A DNA stretch of 64,000 nucleotides from Shewanella kaireitica (lineage in GTDB: Bacteria; Pseudomonadota; Gammaproteobacteria; Enterobacterales; Shewanellaceae). The position numbers and the translations under genes are program-made. The notes below the pieces were generated by a model. It had not been told where the DNA came from. It worked only from the letters and a program-made list of their open reading frames with translations, and made no database searches. Shown in pieces: positions 63,467-64,000 of this stretch. The stretch is taken from positions 23,559 through 87,558 of the forward strand of contig NZ_JAKIKQ010000021.1 of the NCBI RefSeq assembly GCF_023284045.1, in the 5' to 3' direction. Position 1 is the first letter of the stretch. Each line of letters opens with the position of its first letter.

Positions 63467-64000
<534 letters not shown>

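Overview
The window looks like a chromosome segment of a marine gammaproteobacterium, most likely Shewanella. The evidence is protein resemblance and gene order: leuL-leuABCD with an attenuator, recQ-yigI-rarD, argA with ARG boxes, rpmB-rpmG, radC/coaBC-dut-slmA, rph-pyrE with an attenuator, yicC, srkA-dsbA, and a respiratory arsenate-reductase-like arrAB. No rRNA or tRNA gene was seen, and the genus is inferred.

Layout. 1-25.5 kb is core chromosome: the 5' part of glpK, a fadL-type porin, the leucine operon, a TPR membrane protein with a degenerate GGDEF-like tail, recQ, yigI, rarD, argA, rpmBG, radC, coaBC-dut-slmA, an S9 peptidase, folE, rph-pyrE and yicC.

25.52-52.79 kb is an integrated element inserted in the last codons of yicC. 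A 17-bp perfect direct repeat (20 of 21 identical) at 25521 and 52770 marks attL and attR. Both versions encode the same YicC C-terminus. Next to attL is a P4-type tyrosine integrase, and TGGTGACTAAA-like arm sites lie at both ends. The first third carries two AlpA-like excisionase/regulators, a YagK/YfjJ-type protein, an array of AGTGATCACT palindromes and an HGGxSTG protein. The rest is a defence island, all on the + strand: hsdR, a class II Fic protein behind ATGTCGAT-N3-ATCGACAT operators, hsdM, hsdS, a DUF4145-like protein, an ATPase + HNH pair (Septu-like), a second HNH nuclease, a fusion of a degenerate SF2 helicase with a membrane-inserted KAP NTPase, and a HelD-like helicase with a nuclease-like insert and zinc ribbons. 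These are followed by a three-gene module of unknown function (membrane, secreted, cytosolic), a prokaryotic viperin, a HicA-like protein and two very small acidic or polar proteins sharing an NPNN motif.

52.8-64 kb is core or older accessory DNA: an ArsR-family regulator convergent with arrBA (respiratory arsenate reductase candidate), a DUF1223 protein, Rof, an NhaC-family antiporter, ZapB, a YtfK-like protein, a candidate small RNA, dsbA-srkA, a DUF3630 protein, a lipoprotein, and a protein with a long Glu-Pro repeat encoded by a hexanucleotide tandem repeat that runs off the window.

How it fits together. The element appears complete (int, both att sites, own terminator behind yicC). It probably gives layered phage defence: DNA restriction (HsdRMS), ATPase/HNH nucleases, a KAP NTPase fusion, a helicase-nuclease and chain-terminating nucleotides from viperin. 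The least familiar parts are the SF2-KAP fusion (43255-45903), the module upstream of viperin (49226-50863) and the operator arrays at 29506 and 34333.
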